A stretch of DNA of 33,767 nt. It comes from Lachnospiraceae bacterium. Lineage in GTDB: Bacteria; Bacillota; Clostridia; Lachnospirales; Lachnospiraceae. Shown here in pieces: positions 7,035-14,936 of this stretch. The first letter of the stretch is position 1, and each line of letters starts with the position of its first letter. The notes beneath the pieces were generated by a model. It was not told where the DNA came from. It ran no database searches and worked only from the letters and a program-made list of their open reading frames with translations. The translations under genes and the position numbers were made by a program. The DNA is taken from contig JAQYOA010000099.1 of the NCBI GenBank assembly GCA_028727605.1, positions 1 to 33,767 of the forward strand. The letters are read 5' to 3'.

Positions 7035-7925
7035 ATGGCAATTTTTAAAGGTGCAGGTGTTGCGATTGTAACACCTATGACTGAGACGATGGAAGTCAAT
7101 TATGAGAAACTCGGAGAATTGATCGAAGAGCAGATTGCCGGAGGTACAGATGCGATTATTATTTGCGGAACGACAGGGGAGTCTTCCACATTAACCCATG
7201 AGGAGCATTTGGAAGCCATCCGTTATACGGTAGAGAAAGTAAATCATCGGATCCCGGTGATTGCAGGAACGGGCTCCAATTGTACCGAAACCGCAATTTA
7301 TCTGTCACAGGAAGCGGAAAAATACGGTGCTGACGGACTGCTTCTGGTTTCTCCTTACTATAACAAAGCGACACAGAAGGGTCTGATTGCTCACTTTACA
7401 GCAATCGCAAACAGTGTTTCCATTCCGGTCATTCTGTATAATATTCAGGGCCGCACCGGAGTCAACATTGCACCGGAGACGATCGCATATCTGTTCCATA
7501 ATGTGGAGAATATTGTAGGTGTGAAGGAAGCTTCCGGAAACATTTCCCAGGTAGCAAAGATTATGCAGCTGACAGATGGAAAGATCGACTTGTATTCCGG
7601 AAATGATGATCAGGTAATTCCGCTGCTGTCTCTTGGCGGATGCGGCGTGATCTCTGTACTGTCCAATGTGGCACCCCGCCAGACACATGATATGGTGATG
7701 AAATTCCTGGAAGGGGATGTGGCAGGCGCAAGAGAGATTCAGCTGAAGGCAATCCCGCTGATTGAGGCACTGTTCTGCGAAGTAAACCCGATTCCGGTGA
7801 AAGCAGGGCTGAACCTGATGGGCAAAGAGGTAGGTACTTTGCGTCCGCCGCTGACCGAGATGGAGCCTGCAAATCAGCAGCGTCTTGCGGCAGCAATGAA
7901 AGATTTCGGCATCGAACTTGCCTAA
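7035..7925 (+). CDS. dapA: 4-hydroxy-tetrahydrodipicolinate synthase
   Basis: The 296-residue enzyme condenses pyruvate with aspartate semialdehyde, the first committed step of lysine and diaminopimelate synthesis in the cytoplasm. The TIM-barrel family signatures are present: GTTGES (45-50) with the hydroxyl pair T46/T47, Tyr135 in the LYN segment, Arg140 of GRTG and the Schiff-base lysine K164 in VGVKEASGN. The usual YNVPGRTG reads YNIQGRTG, a Pro-to-Gln change outside the catalytic residues. A longer frame from 6972 would run through the riboswitch terminator; the ATG at 7035 follows AGGAGG (7022-7027). The gene is controlled by the lysine riboswitch and precedes dapB by 94 bases. Confidence 0.97.
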   Translation: MAIFKGAGVAIVTPMTETMEVNYEKLGELIEEQIAGGTDAIIICGTTGESSTLTHEEHLEAIRYTVEKVNHRIPVIAGTGSNCTETAIYLSQEAEKYGADGLLLVSPYYNKATQKGLIAHFTAIANSVSIPVILYNIQGRTGVNIAPETIAYLFHNVENIVGVKEASGNISQVAKIMQLTDGKIDLYSGNDDQVIPLLSLGGCGVISVLSNVAPRQTHDMVMKFLEGDVAGAREIQLKAIPLIEALFCEVNPIPVKAGLNLMGKEVGTLRPPLTEMEPANQQRLAAAMKDFGIELA

Positions 7926-7967
7926 AGTCCGGTCGGTGAAAGAGAGATAAGTACAAACAGAATTTCG

Positions 7968-8000
7968 CGGGGAGGCGGTACAATCCGTTTCCCCGTTTTT
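7968..8000 (+). terminator. Terminator-like hairpin between dapA and dapB
   Basis: CGGGGAGGCGG (7968-7978) pairs with CCGTTTCCCCG (7985-7995) over 11 base pairs including two G-U pairs, with loop TACAAT. TTTTT follows at 7996-8000. It ends 19 bases before the dapB start codon, so it would limit read-through from dapA or act as an attenuator. No strong separate dapB promoter is apparent. Confidence 0.8.
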
Positions 8001-8019
8001 ACACAGGAGGAAAAGAAAA

Positions 8020-8781
8020 ATGGTGAATATCATTATGCACGGATGCAACGGACACATGGGACAGGTAATCCAGGGCCTTGTAAAGGAAGATGCCAATGCG
8101 CAGATCGTAGCCGGTGTCGATATGGTGAACAACCGCGACAACGGTTATCCGGTTTTTTCCAATCTGGAACAGTGCGATGTGCCGGCAGATGTTGTGATTG
8201 ATTTCTCATCTTATAAAGCGACGGATGCATTGCTGGAGGCATGTGTGGCGAAGAAGCTGCCGTTGGTGCTCTGTACCACCGGTCTTACAGAAGAGCAGCT
8301 TGCAAAAGTAAAAGAAGCCAGCAGAGAAATCCCGATTCTTCGCTCTGCCAATATGTCACTTGGCATCAATACCCTGCTTCGTCTGATTCAGGATGCAGCG
8401 AAAGTTCTGGCGGAAGCCGGTTTTGATATGGAGATTGTGGAGAAACACCACAAACTGAAATGTGACGCGCCAAGCGGTACGGCACTTGCTCTGGCGGACA
8501 GTCTGAATGAGGCAATGAACGGGGAATATCATTACGTGTTCGACCGCAGTGATCGTCATGCGGCCCGTGATTCGAAGGAAATCGGTATTTCGGCAGTTCG
8601 GGGAGGAACCATTGTTGGTGACCACGATGTGATTTTTGCCGGACCCGACGAAGTCATTACATTTTCCCATCAGGCTTATTCCAAAGGTGTATTTGGAAAA
8701 GGCGCTGTGGAAGCAGCGAAGTTTTTGACGGGAAAAGCGGCAGGTATGTACGATATGCAGGACGTGATTGCAGCAAAATAA
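8020..8781 (+). CDS. dapB: 4-hydroxy-tetrahydrodipicolinate reductase
   Basis: The 253-residue enzyme uses NAD(P)H to reduce the DapA product, the second step of the lysine/diaminopimelate branch. The N-terminal Rossmann motif G-C-N-G-H-M-G is at residues 8-14. The family signature EKHHKLKCDAPSGTA (141-155) carries the catalytic H143 and K147. Length is slightly short of E. coli DapB and typical of Firmicutes. The ATG at 8020 follows AGGAGG (about 8006-8011). Its position after dapA suggests a two-gene operon, although a strong hairpin with a T-run separates them. A bidirectional terminator follows. Confidence 0.96.
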   Translation: MVNIIMHGCNGHMGQVIQGLVKEDANAQIVAGVDMVNNRDNGYPVFSNLEQCDVPADVVIDFSSYKATDALLEACVAKKLPLVLCTTGLTEEQLAKVKEASREIPILRSANMSLGINTLLRLIQDAAKVLAEAGFDMEIVEKHHKLKCDAPSGTALALADSLNEAMNGEYHYVFDRSDRHAARDSKEIGISAVRGGTIVGDHDVIFAGPDEVITFSHQAYSKGVFGKGAVEAAKFLTGKAAGMYDMQDVIAAK

Positions 8782-8790
8782 AAATAAAAA

Positions 8791-8834
8791 ACAGCATCAG
8801 CCATTTTTAGAATTTGGCCGGTGCTGTTTTTTTT
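8791..8834. terminator. Bidirectional terminator after dapB
   Basis: ACAGCA (8791-8796) pairs with TGCTGT (8822-8827), with an inner GCC/GGC stem. A T-run follows on the plus strand to 8834, and an A-run precedes it (8777-8790) which is a T-run on the minus strand. It sits between convergent genes. Confidence 0.85.
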
Positions 8835-8841
8835 GATCGAT

Positions 8842-10929
8842 TCAGTTTTCCGAAGCGAGGATTCCGGTTTCGGAGGCATTGGTTGAATCGGAAAGTGCGT
8901 AGACGGAATCTAACCGTGAGGAACCGCCTTTTAGTTCATTGTAAATCATGTAGTAGTATTCCTGAATCAGATTCAGTTCTTCCCGTCCTTCTTCTTCCAG
9001 GGAATGCATTTCCCCGTCGAAGCCGATGTAGCCAAAGGCATTCAGAACCGGAAGCTGTTCCCGAAGGGTGAGAAGATATTGATTATAGGAGGGAAGCTCC
9101 AGATTTGCAGCTTCAAGCAAGACGCTTCCAAGATAGTTGGCACTTAAATCCGCATTTTCCATTGACGTGCTGTCATAGTTTGTCCAGATAAAATACGGGG
9201 TTGCGTAGGAATACTGCTGTTCCTGAATCGGCAGCGTATAGTAATTCGCCCCGTTGGAGTAATCCTGAAAAGCTTCCGTTGTAGTCGGATGGTGATCACC
9301 GAACATACAGATCATGGTCGGTTCTTCAACATTGGAGAAGTATGCAATCAGGTCGGCGAGTGCCTGATCTGTCTCATAGGCCAGAGACAAAAACTGTTCT
9401 GCCCGATCCTTGCCTTCGCCGTCAAAATCAGTCAGATGGATGGTGGACTGATAATTTGCATCTGTATACCCTCCGTGATTTTGAATGGTCACATTAAAAA
9501 TGAACAGCGGCTGTCCCTCTTCTTTTTCTTCATAGATCTCTTCCAGTTTTTCAAAATCACTGGCATCGCTGACGAAGCTGCGGATATATTCGGTAGAAGC
9601 TCCAAAATCATCAATGGATAAAAATTCATCAAATCCAAGATAACTGTAAACCCGGTTCCGGTTCCAGTTGGAAGCGCCGGATGGATGAACCGCAATCGTT
9701 TCATAGCCCTGTGCCTTCAGTGCAGAAACCAGAGAATAATGATCCGAGGTGAAATATCCGCAGTAAGGCTGGGTTCCCGGATTAAAGGCCATGGAGTGTC
9801 CCGTCAGTACTTCATATTCCGTCCGATCTGTGCCGGCACCCCAGGTGGAAACGTAAAGGTTTCCTTTGATCGTGTTTTCCGTCATCGAGTGGTAGAAGGG
9901 CAGATAATCCTGATCCAGATGGACAGTCGGGAATATGGTGAAATCCGTCCAGGTTTCATTCATGATGAGTATGATATTGGTCGGTGTGACAGAAGAAATG
10001 GCACCAGACGAATCCGAGTCATAGGTTTCCTCGGCCTGATCAGCCAGCTCCTGCACTTTTTCCACACTGTATCCCTCCGGCTTTCTCACTGTCAGGTCTT
10101 CTGCGAAGGCAAGAAAAGCAGTTTCTGTACCGTAGGTCTTGTAGGTGGTGAGCGGGTTCCAGTGTGAAAGGGAAATACCGGTATCGGTCAGAAGTGTGGA
10201 GTGAACCAGCAGGAAATAGCAGCCGATGCATGCGGCAATTCCTGTCAGATGGGACAGAATTCTGGTATAGCGGATGCGGCCGAAGCGGCAGTCCCATTTC
10301 TGGAGATAATAAAGGCACCAGAGAATGGAAACCAGACAGATCTGAACCAGAGGACCGGTAAGAGTGAAATCATAGTTTTCGAGTACTTCCAGAGCAGTTC
10401 CGGCAGCAAACAGATCCGCATACTGCAAAGGTGTTCCGCGGAACAGCAGAACAAAGTAACTGGCGATTCCCCAGACAAGAAAGAAAAGATTGCCAAGGAT
10501 CATGCCAACAGAAAGGGAGTTGCAGGCCAGAACGATACAGAAATAAATCGCAGCTGTCAAAGAGACACCGAGAACAATATTGGTCCAGGTCATAGACTGA
10601 TAGGTATCGTTGCAAAGGTATTCAATCTGCCAGAAACTGATCAGTGCATTAAAGTAAATCAGACAAAAATGCGGAAAAGAAAAACGGGAAATTGCAAACC
10701 GTTCGGTTCCTGTCAGGATCTGCCGGACTGCAAAAAAAAGATCCCTGAATGCAAGCAGCAGAACTGCGGCGACGAATACCGGAAAGCGGATGACGGTTTC
10801 CGAAAGAAAGCTTTTGCAGACCAGTACAAGGATGAGCAGAAGCAGCCATACAAATGCGCGCATTGCCAGCGAGAAAAAAACTCTCTGACGACACAGATAC
10901 TCCAATTTGTTTTTTAATTCATTTTTCAT
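8842..10929 (-). CDS. LtaS-like sulfatase-fold membrane phosphoglycerol transferase
   Basis: The 695-residue product has several N-terminal membrane segments within residues 18-245, then an outward catalytic domain (about 315-640) of the alkaline phosphatase/sulfatase superfamily. LtaS hallmarks are visible: a metal-binding NETW (N324-E325), a probable nucleophile Thr367 in GAGTDRTEYE, the HPSGASNWNR segment (415-424), NHGGY (484-488) and the metal-binding GDHHP (544-548). Enzymes of this group transfer glycerol phosphate to lipoteichoic acid or decorate other envelope glycans. The family has several functional subgroups, so the true polymer is uncertain. The ATG at 10929 lies about 90 bases downstream of a good minus-strand promoter. 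The gene is monocistronic and ends at a shared terminator with dapB. Confidence 0.87.
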   Translation of the reverse strand: MKNELKNKLEYLCRQRVFFSLAMRAFVWLLLLILVLVCKSFLSETVIRFPVFVAAVLLLAFRDLFFAVRQILTGTERFAISRFSFPHFCLIYFNALISFWQIEYLCNDTYQSMTWTNIVLGVSLTAAIYFCIVLACNSLSVGMILGNLFFLVWGIASYFVLLFRGTPLQYADLFAAGTALEVLENYDFTLTGPLVQICLVSILWCLYYLQKWDCRFGRIRYTRILSHLTGIAACIGCYFLLVHSTLLTDTGISLSHWNPLTTYKTYGTETAFLAFAEDLTVRKPEGYSVEKVQELADQAEETYDSDSSGAISSVTPTNIILIMNETWTDFTIFPTVHLDQDYLPFYHSMTENTIKGNLYVSTWGAGTDRTEYEVLTGHSMAFNPGTQPYCGYFTSDHYSLVSALKAQGYETIAVHPSGASNWNRNRVYSYLGFDEFLSIDDFGASTEYIRSFVSDASDFEKLEEIYEEKEEGQPLFIFNVTIQNHGGYTDANYQSTIHLTDFDGEGKDRAEQFLSLAYETDQALADLIAYFSNVEEPTMICMFGDHHPTTTEAFQDYSNGANYYTLPIQEQQYSYATPYFIWTNYDSTSMENADLSANYLGSVLLEAANLELPSYNQYLLTLREQLPVLNAFGYIGFDGEMHSLEEEGREELNLIQEYYYMIYNELKGGSSRLDSVYALSDSTNASETGILASEN

Positions 10930-10952
10930 TTTAAATGCAGATTCCTATCCTC

Positions 10953-10980
10953 TCCAAAAAAACATTCGGCATGACTGCCG
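10953..10980 (-). terminator. Possible attenuator hairpin in the LtaS-like gene leader
   Basis: On the minus strand CGGCA and TGCCG (10976-10980 and 10967-10971) form a 5-bp stem with a 4-base loop. A run of seven T residues follows a few bases later, before the gene's ribosome binding site. The stem is short, so termination is uncertain. Confidence 0.3.
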
Positions 10981-11027
10981 GATTTTACAGTAAGAAACAT
11001 AAAATTTAACAGAACTTTAACGCAAAA

Positions 11028-11056
11028 AGTATAGCATGATGTTTTTGATTTGACAA
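11028..11056 (-). promoter_or_regulatory. Promoter of the LtaS-like gene
   Basis: On the minus strand TTGTCA (11051-11056), a 17-base spacer and TATACT (11028-11033, preceded by TGC as in extended -10 sites) form a strong promoter. The plus-strand lipoprotein promoter is less clear; a TATAAA at 11067-11072 may be its -10. Confidence 0.75.
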
Positions 11057-11137
11057 ATGAAATCTGTATAAATTCGGCAGGAAGTTCAAATACTAAGGAA
11101 TGTCAGAGAATAAAGAAAACAAAGGAGATAACGGCAT

Positions 11138-11626
11138 ATGAAAATGACTAAAAAAGTACTTTGCAGTATTCTGATCGTTTGTATGATGTCCACGATGGCT
11201 GCCTGCGGAACCGTGCAGAACGGAACCGGTACCGATTATAACAATACGAACGGTACGACCAACGGCACGACAAACGGTACAACCAACGGCACACAAAATG
11301 AAACAACAAACGGAACGACTACCGGAACAGAGAATGGTGTCAACAATAATGGCACCAACAAGAATGAAACCAATGCAGGAACAACGGTCGACGGAAATGA
11401 GCATACGGGAACAGTGAACAATGCAACAGAAGGAAACGGAACTGTAAACGGAGTGGAAAACAACAATACCGTCGGCGATAATCTTGGAAATGCCGTGGAA
11501 GATGTGACACGCGGTGTCGGTGAGGGCGTTGAAGACGTGGGAAGAGCCGTCGATGATGCGGTTGGAAACGGAACAAATGCAAATGGAAACCGGGCAGACG
11601 GAACGGCTGCCGGGACAGCCAGATAG
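11138..11626 (+). CDS. Small Asn/Thr/Gly-rich lipoprotein
   Basis: The 162-residue product has a short basic N-terminus, a hydrophobic core and a lipobox (MAAC, Cys23), so it should be lipid-anchored on the outer face of the membrane. The mature part is highly hydrophilic. Residues about 38-53 repeat the tetrapeptide TNGT, and Asn, Gly and Thr dominate to about residue 115. A C-terminal segment (LGNAVEDVTRGVGEGVEDVG) has a helical, amphipathic look. The ATG at 11138 follows AAAGGAG (11121-11127). I recognise no family or function; the sequence suggests a flexible surface-exposed spacer. It is transcribed alone and is followed by a very strong hairpin terminator. Confidence 0.8.
   Translation: MKMTKKVLCSILIVCMMSTMAACGTVQNGTGTDYNNTNGTTNGTTNGTTNGTQNETTNGTTTGTENGVNNNGTNKNETNAGTTVDGNEHTGTVNNATEGNGTVNGVENNNTVGDNLGNAVEDVTRGVGEGVEDVGRAVDDAVGNGTNANGNRADGTAAGTAR
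11249..11296 (+). repeat. Four 12-bp tandem repeats in the lipoprotein gene
   Basis: Four units starting AACGG at 11249, 11261, 11273 and 11285 encode Asn-Gly-Thr-Thr type tetrapeptides in frame. Alternating GGT and GGC glycine codons show that the units are not identical at DNA level. Confidence 0.8.
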
Positions 11627-11644
11627 CAGCTGAGAGAATACCAT

Positions 11645-11688
11645 AAAAAGGATGGGAGAAACCACAAGTGGTTTCTCCCATCCTTTTT
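11645..11688. terminator. Bidirectional terminator with a perfect 20-bp stem
   Basis: The arm 11645-11664 is the exact reverse complement of 11669-11688, with loop CAAG. The stem ends in five A on the left and five T on the right, so T-runs are present for both strands. It separates the lipoprotein gene from the convergent helicase gene. Confidence 0.93.
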
Positions 11689-11711
11689 GAGGTATCTGCG
11701 GAAAAGATCTT

Positions 11712-14700
11712 TTATTTCGCGGTGATCTTTTTGTACAGTTCCAGTATGGATTCATAAGTATTTCCGCAGAGGAAATAATAATCAATCTGACGAACCCCGT
11801 CCGTGTACAGATAAGGCCCATACATGGGAATGTTGCAGCACAGTACAGTATGACATGCGGCGACGCCGATGCCGTATCCGTTCTCCGAAAACAAAAGAGG
11901 CATACGGGGTTTTTGACTGTGAAAACTGATATATTTTGCTTTCTGACTCATCCGCTCCAGTTCATCCGGGAGAACTCCTTTGGCATAAAGCCGCTCGGTT
12001 TTTGACCAGTCAAAATAAACCCAGGTTTTGGCCGATGAGGAAACCTCCATCTGACGGGGAAGGGAAGCCTTTTCTTTCAGAAGGAGCTTTCCCTGTCTGT
12101 CAAAAAACTGCAGTGCACCGGTTTTCTTTTCAATTCGGATGGTGATTTTTGAGGTGGAAAGCTCCACCAGATTTTTGCCCTCCTTTGCATTCCAGGAAAT
12201 TGCCTGATCGGGAGTGTAATCCCAGTATCCCGGCTCAAAAGAAACTGCCCGCCCTTTTTGAAACTGGATCCGTATCACATCATCCAGAAGCGGTGTAAGG
12301 CGAAGGGTTCCGTAACTGCTGATAAGCTCCAGAAAGCGTTTTGTCTTTTTAGCCATCCGGATGGATGTGTCAATTCGGCTGTGTCCCATAGGGCGCAGAG
12401 AAGTATTGTCCGGAATGTCGCCGAACTTATGGCCGGTTGGAGCAGCGGACAAAGGGGCACGGGAAGAGGAAACGGATGGTTTGGAAACCAAAGACGGGTC
12501 GGAGGACTTTGCGGTGATCGGCTTTGGCCCCATGATGCTGCGCTGGGCTCTTTCCTTATCTGCCTGACGGATATTCTGCAGCTGAAGTTCCCGCTCGCTG
12601 AATTCTTTTTTCTGGTATCGGACAGCCTGAGGCGGTATCTGATTTTCCAGTGAATGCATTCTCTTTTCTTCGGATACCGGTTTTGCGATCAAATCTGTCA
12701 GATCACCCATGTGGACGATGGAAAGCCTGTGAAGAGCCCGCGTTGCTGCGACATAGAGAAGCTTTACATATTGATCCGTGGCCGGATAGCTGGTATTGGA
12801 CGGATTGTAAATCAGAACAGCATCAAACTCCAGACCTTTTGTGTATTCCACCGGCAGAACCATGACTCCGTTTCCGAACTCGGCTGTTTCCAGACTGTTG
12901 TCCGCAAGAGGGAGTGCTCCACGAAGGCAGGTGCTAAGATGAGAGGCTTCCTCCTGGTCCCGGCAGATTACGGCGATGGTTTCGTGTCCCTCGTTTTGCC
13001 ATCCTTTGATGGTTTTTACGGTATGGATCATCAGATCGGCTTCATCGGTACATTGCTGAATTTCCACATCACTGCCGTGCCGTTTGAGGGGTTCCACAGG
13101 GTAAATGGGAAAATTGCCGTGCCGCAGAATACCGGTTGCAAAATCAGAAATTTCCACGGTATTTCGATAGCTTTTTTTCAGCAGACCGAACGTGTCGTAA
13201 GTTCCGGTGAGAATCAGTTCCTGAAGATCTTTCCAGTCGTTCAGACCGTAACCGTAATGAATATTCTGAGATACATCACCCATAATCGTATAGGTACAGC
13301 CCCGCAGGCAATAGGCTAACACACCGTAGGCCATCATGCCGAAATCCTGAGCTTCATCGATAATTACATGACTGGCTTCCCGGATACCGTCCGTCTCTTT
13401 GATCCGCTTGTAAAGATAGGCAAGGGCAGCCAGATCGTAGACATCAAACTGATCGGAGGGTATGGGAATGCTTTTCCCGTTTCCGGCCTGGGCCAGGAGA
13501 AATTCATGGTATACGTCAAAAATGGATCCTTTCCATTCATCCTTGCCGAAATGCCACCGGTAAGTGTTTGTAAGCTCCTTTTTTTCAGCCGGCGTGTAGG
13601 AGACGTATTTTCCGGAGAGTTCATTTTCCAGCCTGGAGAGAAGGATTTGATTGAGCATGTTGATTTTGCCCTGCATGGAGACCTGAGGATTGTCTTTCAA
13701 ATAAGCGGAAATTGTCTGTTCATTCAGAAGAAGGACCTGATTTTTGGCAAGACGGACGTCCTCCCTGGAAACCAAACGGTTTTCATATTCATTGCAAAAG
13801 TGTTCCAGATCATGAAACCATTCGTAGCTTCCCTTGATCCGCGCGCTTTCCTCCTTTTTGTCAATCGGACAGATGCTGTAACGATTCGGATCCCAATCCT
13901 CATACAGCAGACGAACAAAGAGTTGTTCCATGGTCATCTGGGAAATTCCGTATACGTCCAGATCCGGCAGGACACTGGTGATATAATTCAGCAGAATCCG
14001 GTTGCTTCCGATAATATAGAAATCCTCCGGGCGGAAATCCTCCGCATAATTGTACAGAATATAGGAAATCCGGTGCATGGCAACCGTTGTCTTTCCGGAA
14101 CCTGCCACTCCCTGAACGATCAGGTTGGTTTTGGGGGACTTCCGGATGATCGCATTTTGTTCCTGCTGAATGGTTGCAATGATTTCGCCGAGAACCGCCT
14201 TTTTACTCTTGGCCAGATATTTGGTTAAGAGTTCATCATTGGCCACGACATCCGAGTCAAAAAAATCTTTCAGCCGGTCATTTTCGATTTCGTAAGTGCG
14301 CTTTCGTTTCAGATCAATTTCATAAGTGCCTTCACTTTTGACGGTATAGCGGCAGGGACCGAGTGCGCTCTCGTAGTAGACGGAGGCCACCGGAGCACGC
14401 CAGTCTATGACCAGAGGTTCCGATCCGTTTCTGGAAATACCGACACGCCCCACATAATAAGATTCACAGGAGGGAAGAGAGGGATCCTTGAAATCGATCC
14501 GTCCGAAATAAGGCTTCTTTCGTGCTTTTTCGTTTCGCAGCAGATCCCGCTTAAATTCCGTCAGCTGTGACTGCGTGTTGCGCAAAAGGGAGAGTGCCTC
14601 CTTATCTTTCGGACCGTAAGTTTCCATTAAGTCATACAGTTCATCCGATAGCTGCCGGACATATCCCTTTGTCCGTTCCAGGTTCTCCTGGGCAACCTGT

Positions 14701-14777
14701 ATGATCTCTGACAGCTGTTTTTCCTCATCCTCCCGGCTAAGTCCCGGGATGGGGCGTAATGTCTTTTTTTCCTGCAT
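11712..14777 (-). CDS. HelD-like UvrD/Rep-type helicase with C-terminal GH31-N-like domain
   Basis: The 1021-residue product begins with a HelD-type N-terminal coiled coil (about 12-95). A superfamily 1 helicase core follows: Walker A GVAGSGKTT (223-231), Walker B VIIDEAQDFG (471-480), GDVSQNI (500-506), the SYRNT motif (536-540), YTKGLEFDAV (645-654) and YVAATRA (675-681). HelD proteins bind RNA polymerase and recycle stalled complexes; that role is inferred here from the family. Residues about 700-815 are a low-complexity linker. Residues about 820-1021 look like the beta-sandwich N-terminal domain of GH31 alpha-glycosidases (YGTLRLTPLLDDVIRIQFQ, KITIRIEKKTGALQFFD, GYGIGVAACHT, IDYYFLCGN). 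The protein stops just where the GH31 catalytic barrel would begin. The ATG at 14777 is preceded by AAGGAG. Helicase assignment is confident; the C-terminal domain is a motif reading. Confidence 0.9.
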   Translation of the reverse strand: MQEKKTLRPIPGLSREDEEKQLSEIIQVAQENLERTKGYVRQLSDELYDLMETYGPKDKEALSLLRNTQSQLTEFKRDLLRNEKARKKPYFGRIDFKDPSLPSCESYYVGRVGISRNGSEPLVIDWRAPVASVYYESALGPCRYTVKSEGTYEIDLKRKRTYEIENDRLKDFFDSDVVANDELLTKYLAKSKKAVLGEIIATIQQEQNAIIRKSPKTNLIVQGVAGSGKTTVAMHRISYILYNYAEDFRPEDFYIIGSNRILLNYITSVLPDLDVYGISQMTMEQLFVRLLYEDWDPNRYSICPIDKKEESARIKGSYEWFHDLEHFCNEYENRLVSREDVRLAKNQVLLLNEQTISAYLKDNPQVSMQGKINMLNQILLSRLENELSGKYVSYTPAEKKELTNTYRWHFGKDEWKGSIFDVYHEFLLAQAGNGKSIPIPSDQFDVYDLAALAYLYKRIKETDGIREASHVIIDEAQDFGMMAYGVLAYCLRGCTYTIMGDVSQNIHYGYGLNDWKDLQELILTGTYDTFGLLKKSYRNTVEISDFATGILRHGNFPIYPVEPLKRHGSDVEIQQCTDEADLMIHTVKTIKGWQNEGHETIAVICRDQEEASHLSTCLRGALPLADNSLETAEFGNGVMVLPVEYTKGLEFDAVLIYNPSNTSYPATDQYVKLLYVAATRALHRLSIVHMGDLTDLIAKPVSEEKRMHSLENQIPPQAVRYQKKEFSERELQLQNIRQADKERAQRSIMGPKPITAKSSDPSLVSKPSVSSSRAPLSAAPTGHKFGDIPDNTSLRPMGHSRIDTSIRMAKKTKRFLELISSYGTLRLTPLLDDVIRIQFQKGRAVSFEPGYWDYTPDQAISWNAKEGKNLVELSTSKITIRIEKKTGALQFFDRQGKLLLKEKASLPRQMEVSSSAKTWVYFDWSKTERLYAKGVLPDELERMSQKAKYISFHSQKPRMPLLFSENGYGIGVAACHTVLCCNIPMYGPYLYTDGVRQIDYYFLCGNTYESILELYKKITAK

Positions 14778-14842
14778 GTTTTTCTCCTTTACGTTGTATT
14801 CATCCCGACAGATTTATCCTATCATTTTCATTCAGAAAAGTA

Positions 14843-14871
14843 TAGACTTGTAAAGAAAAGTGTTGTATAAT
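14843..14871 (+). promoter_or_regulatory. Candidate plus-strand promoter reading into a terminator hairpin
   Basis: TAGACT (14843-14848), a 17-base spacer and a perfect TATAAT (14866-14871) point rightwards. The only thing immediately downstream is a terminator hairpin, so any transcript would be about 35 bases long. Chance occurrence in an AT-rich spacer is possible. Confidence 0.35.
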
Positions 14872-14873
14872 GC

Positions 14874-14913
14874 AAAATGAAGTGTGTCCAGACGGGCACA
14901 CTTCATTTTTTTT
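14874..14913. terminator. Terminator hairpin between the glycosidase-like and helicase genes
   Basis: AAAATGAAGTGTG (14874-14886) pairs exactly with CACACTTCATTTT (14897-14909) around a 10-base loop. Eight T residues follow on the plus strand (14906-14913). On the minus strand only four T follow, but the position 24 bases after the minus-strand glycosidase-like gene suggests that it ends that transcript. Confidence 0.75.
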
Positions 14914-14936
14914 ACAATGTTTATGAGAAAACGGTT

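Noticed and set aside
10201-10917. 238-residue plus-strand frame
   Set aside because: It is the reverse shadow of the membrane part of the LtaS-like gene; highly polar, with no start signal.
11236-11667. 143-residue minus-strand frame opposite the lipoprotein
   Set aside because: It is a low-complexity Val/Pro/Phe shadow of the Asn/Thr/Gly repeats and runs through the terminator.
12320-14777. Sequencing frameshift or assembly chimera as cause of the helicase/GH31-N fusion
   Set aside because: The frame is continuous with no stop, the linker is in frame, and the gene ends cleanly before a strong shared terminator. An assembly error cannot be fully ruled out without reads.
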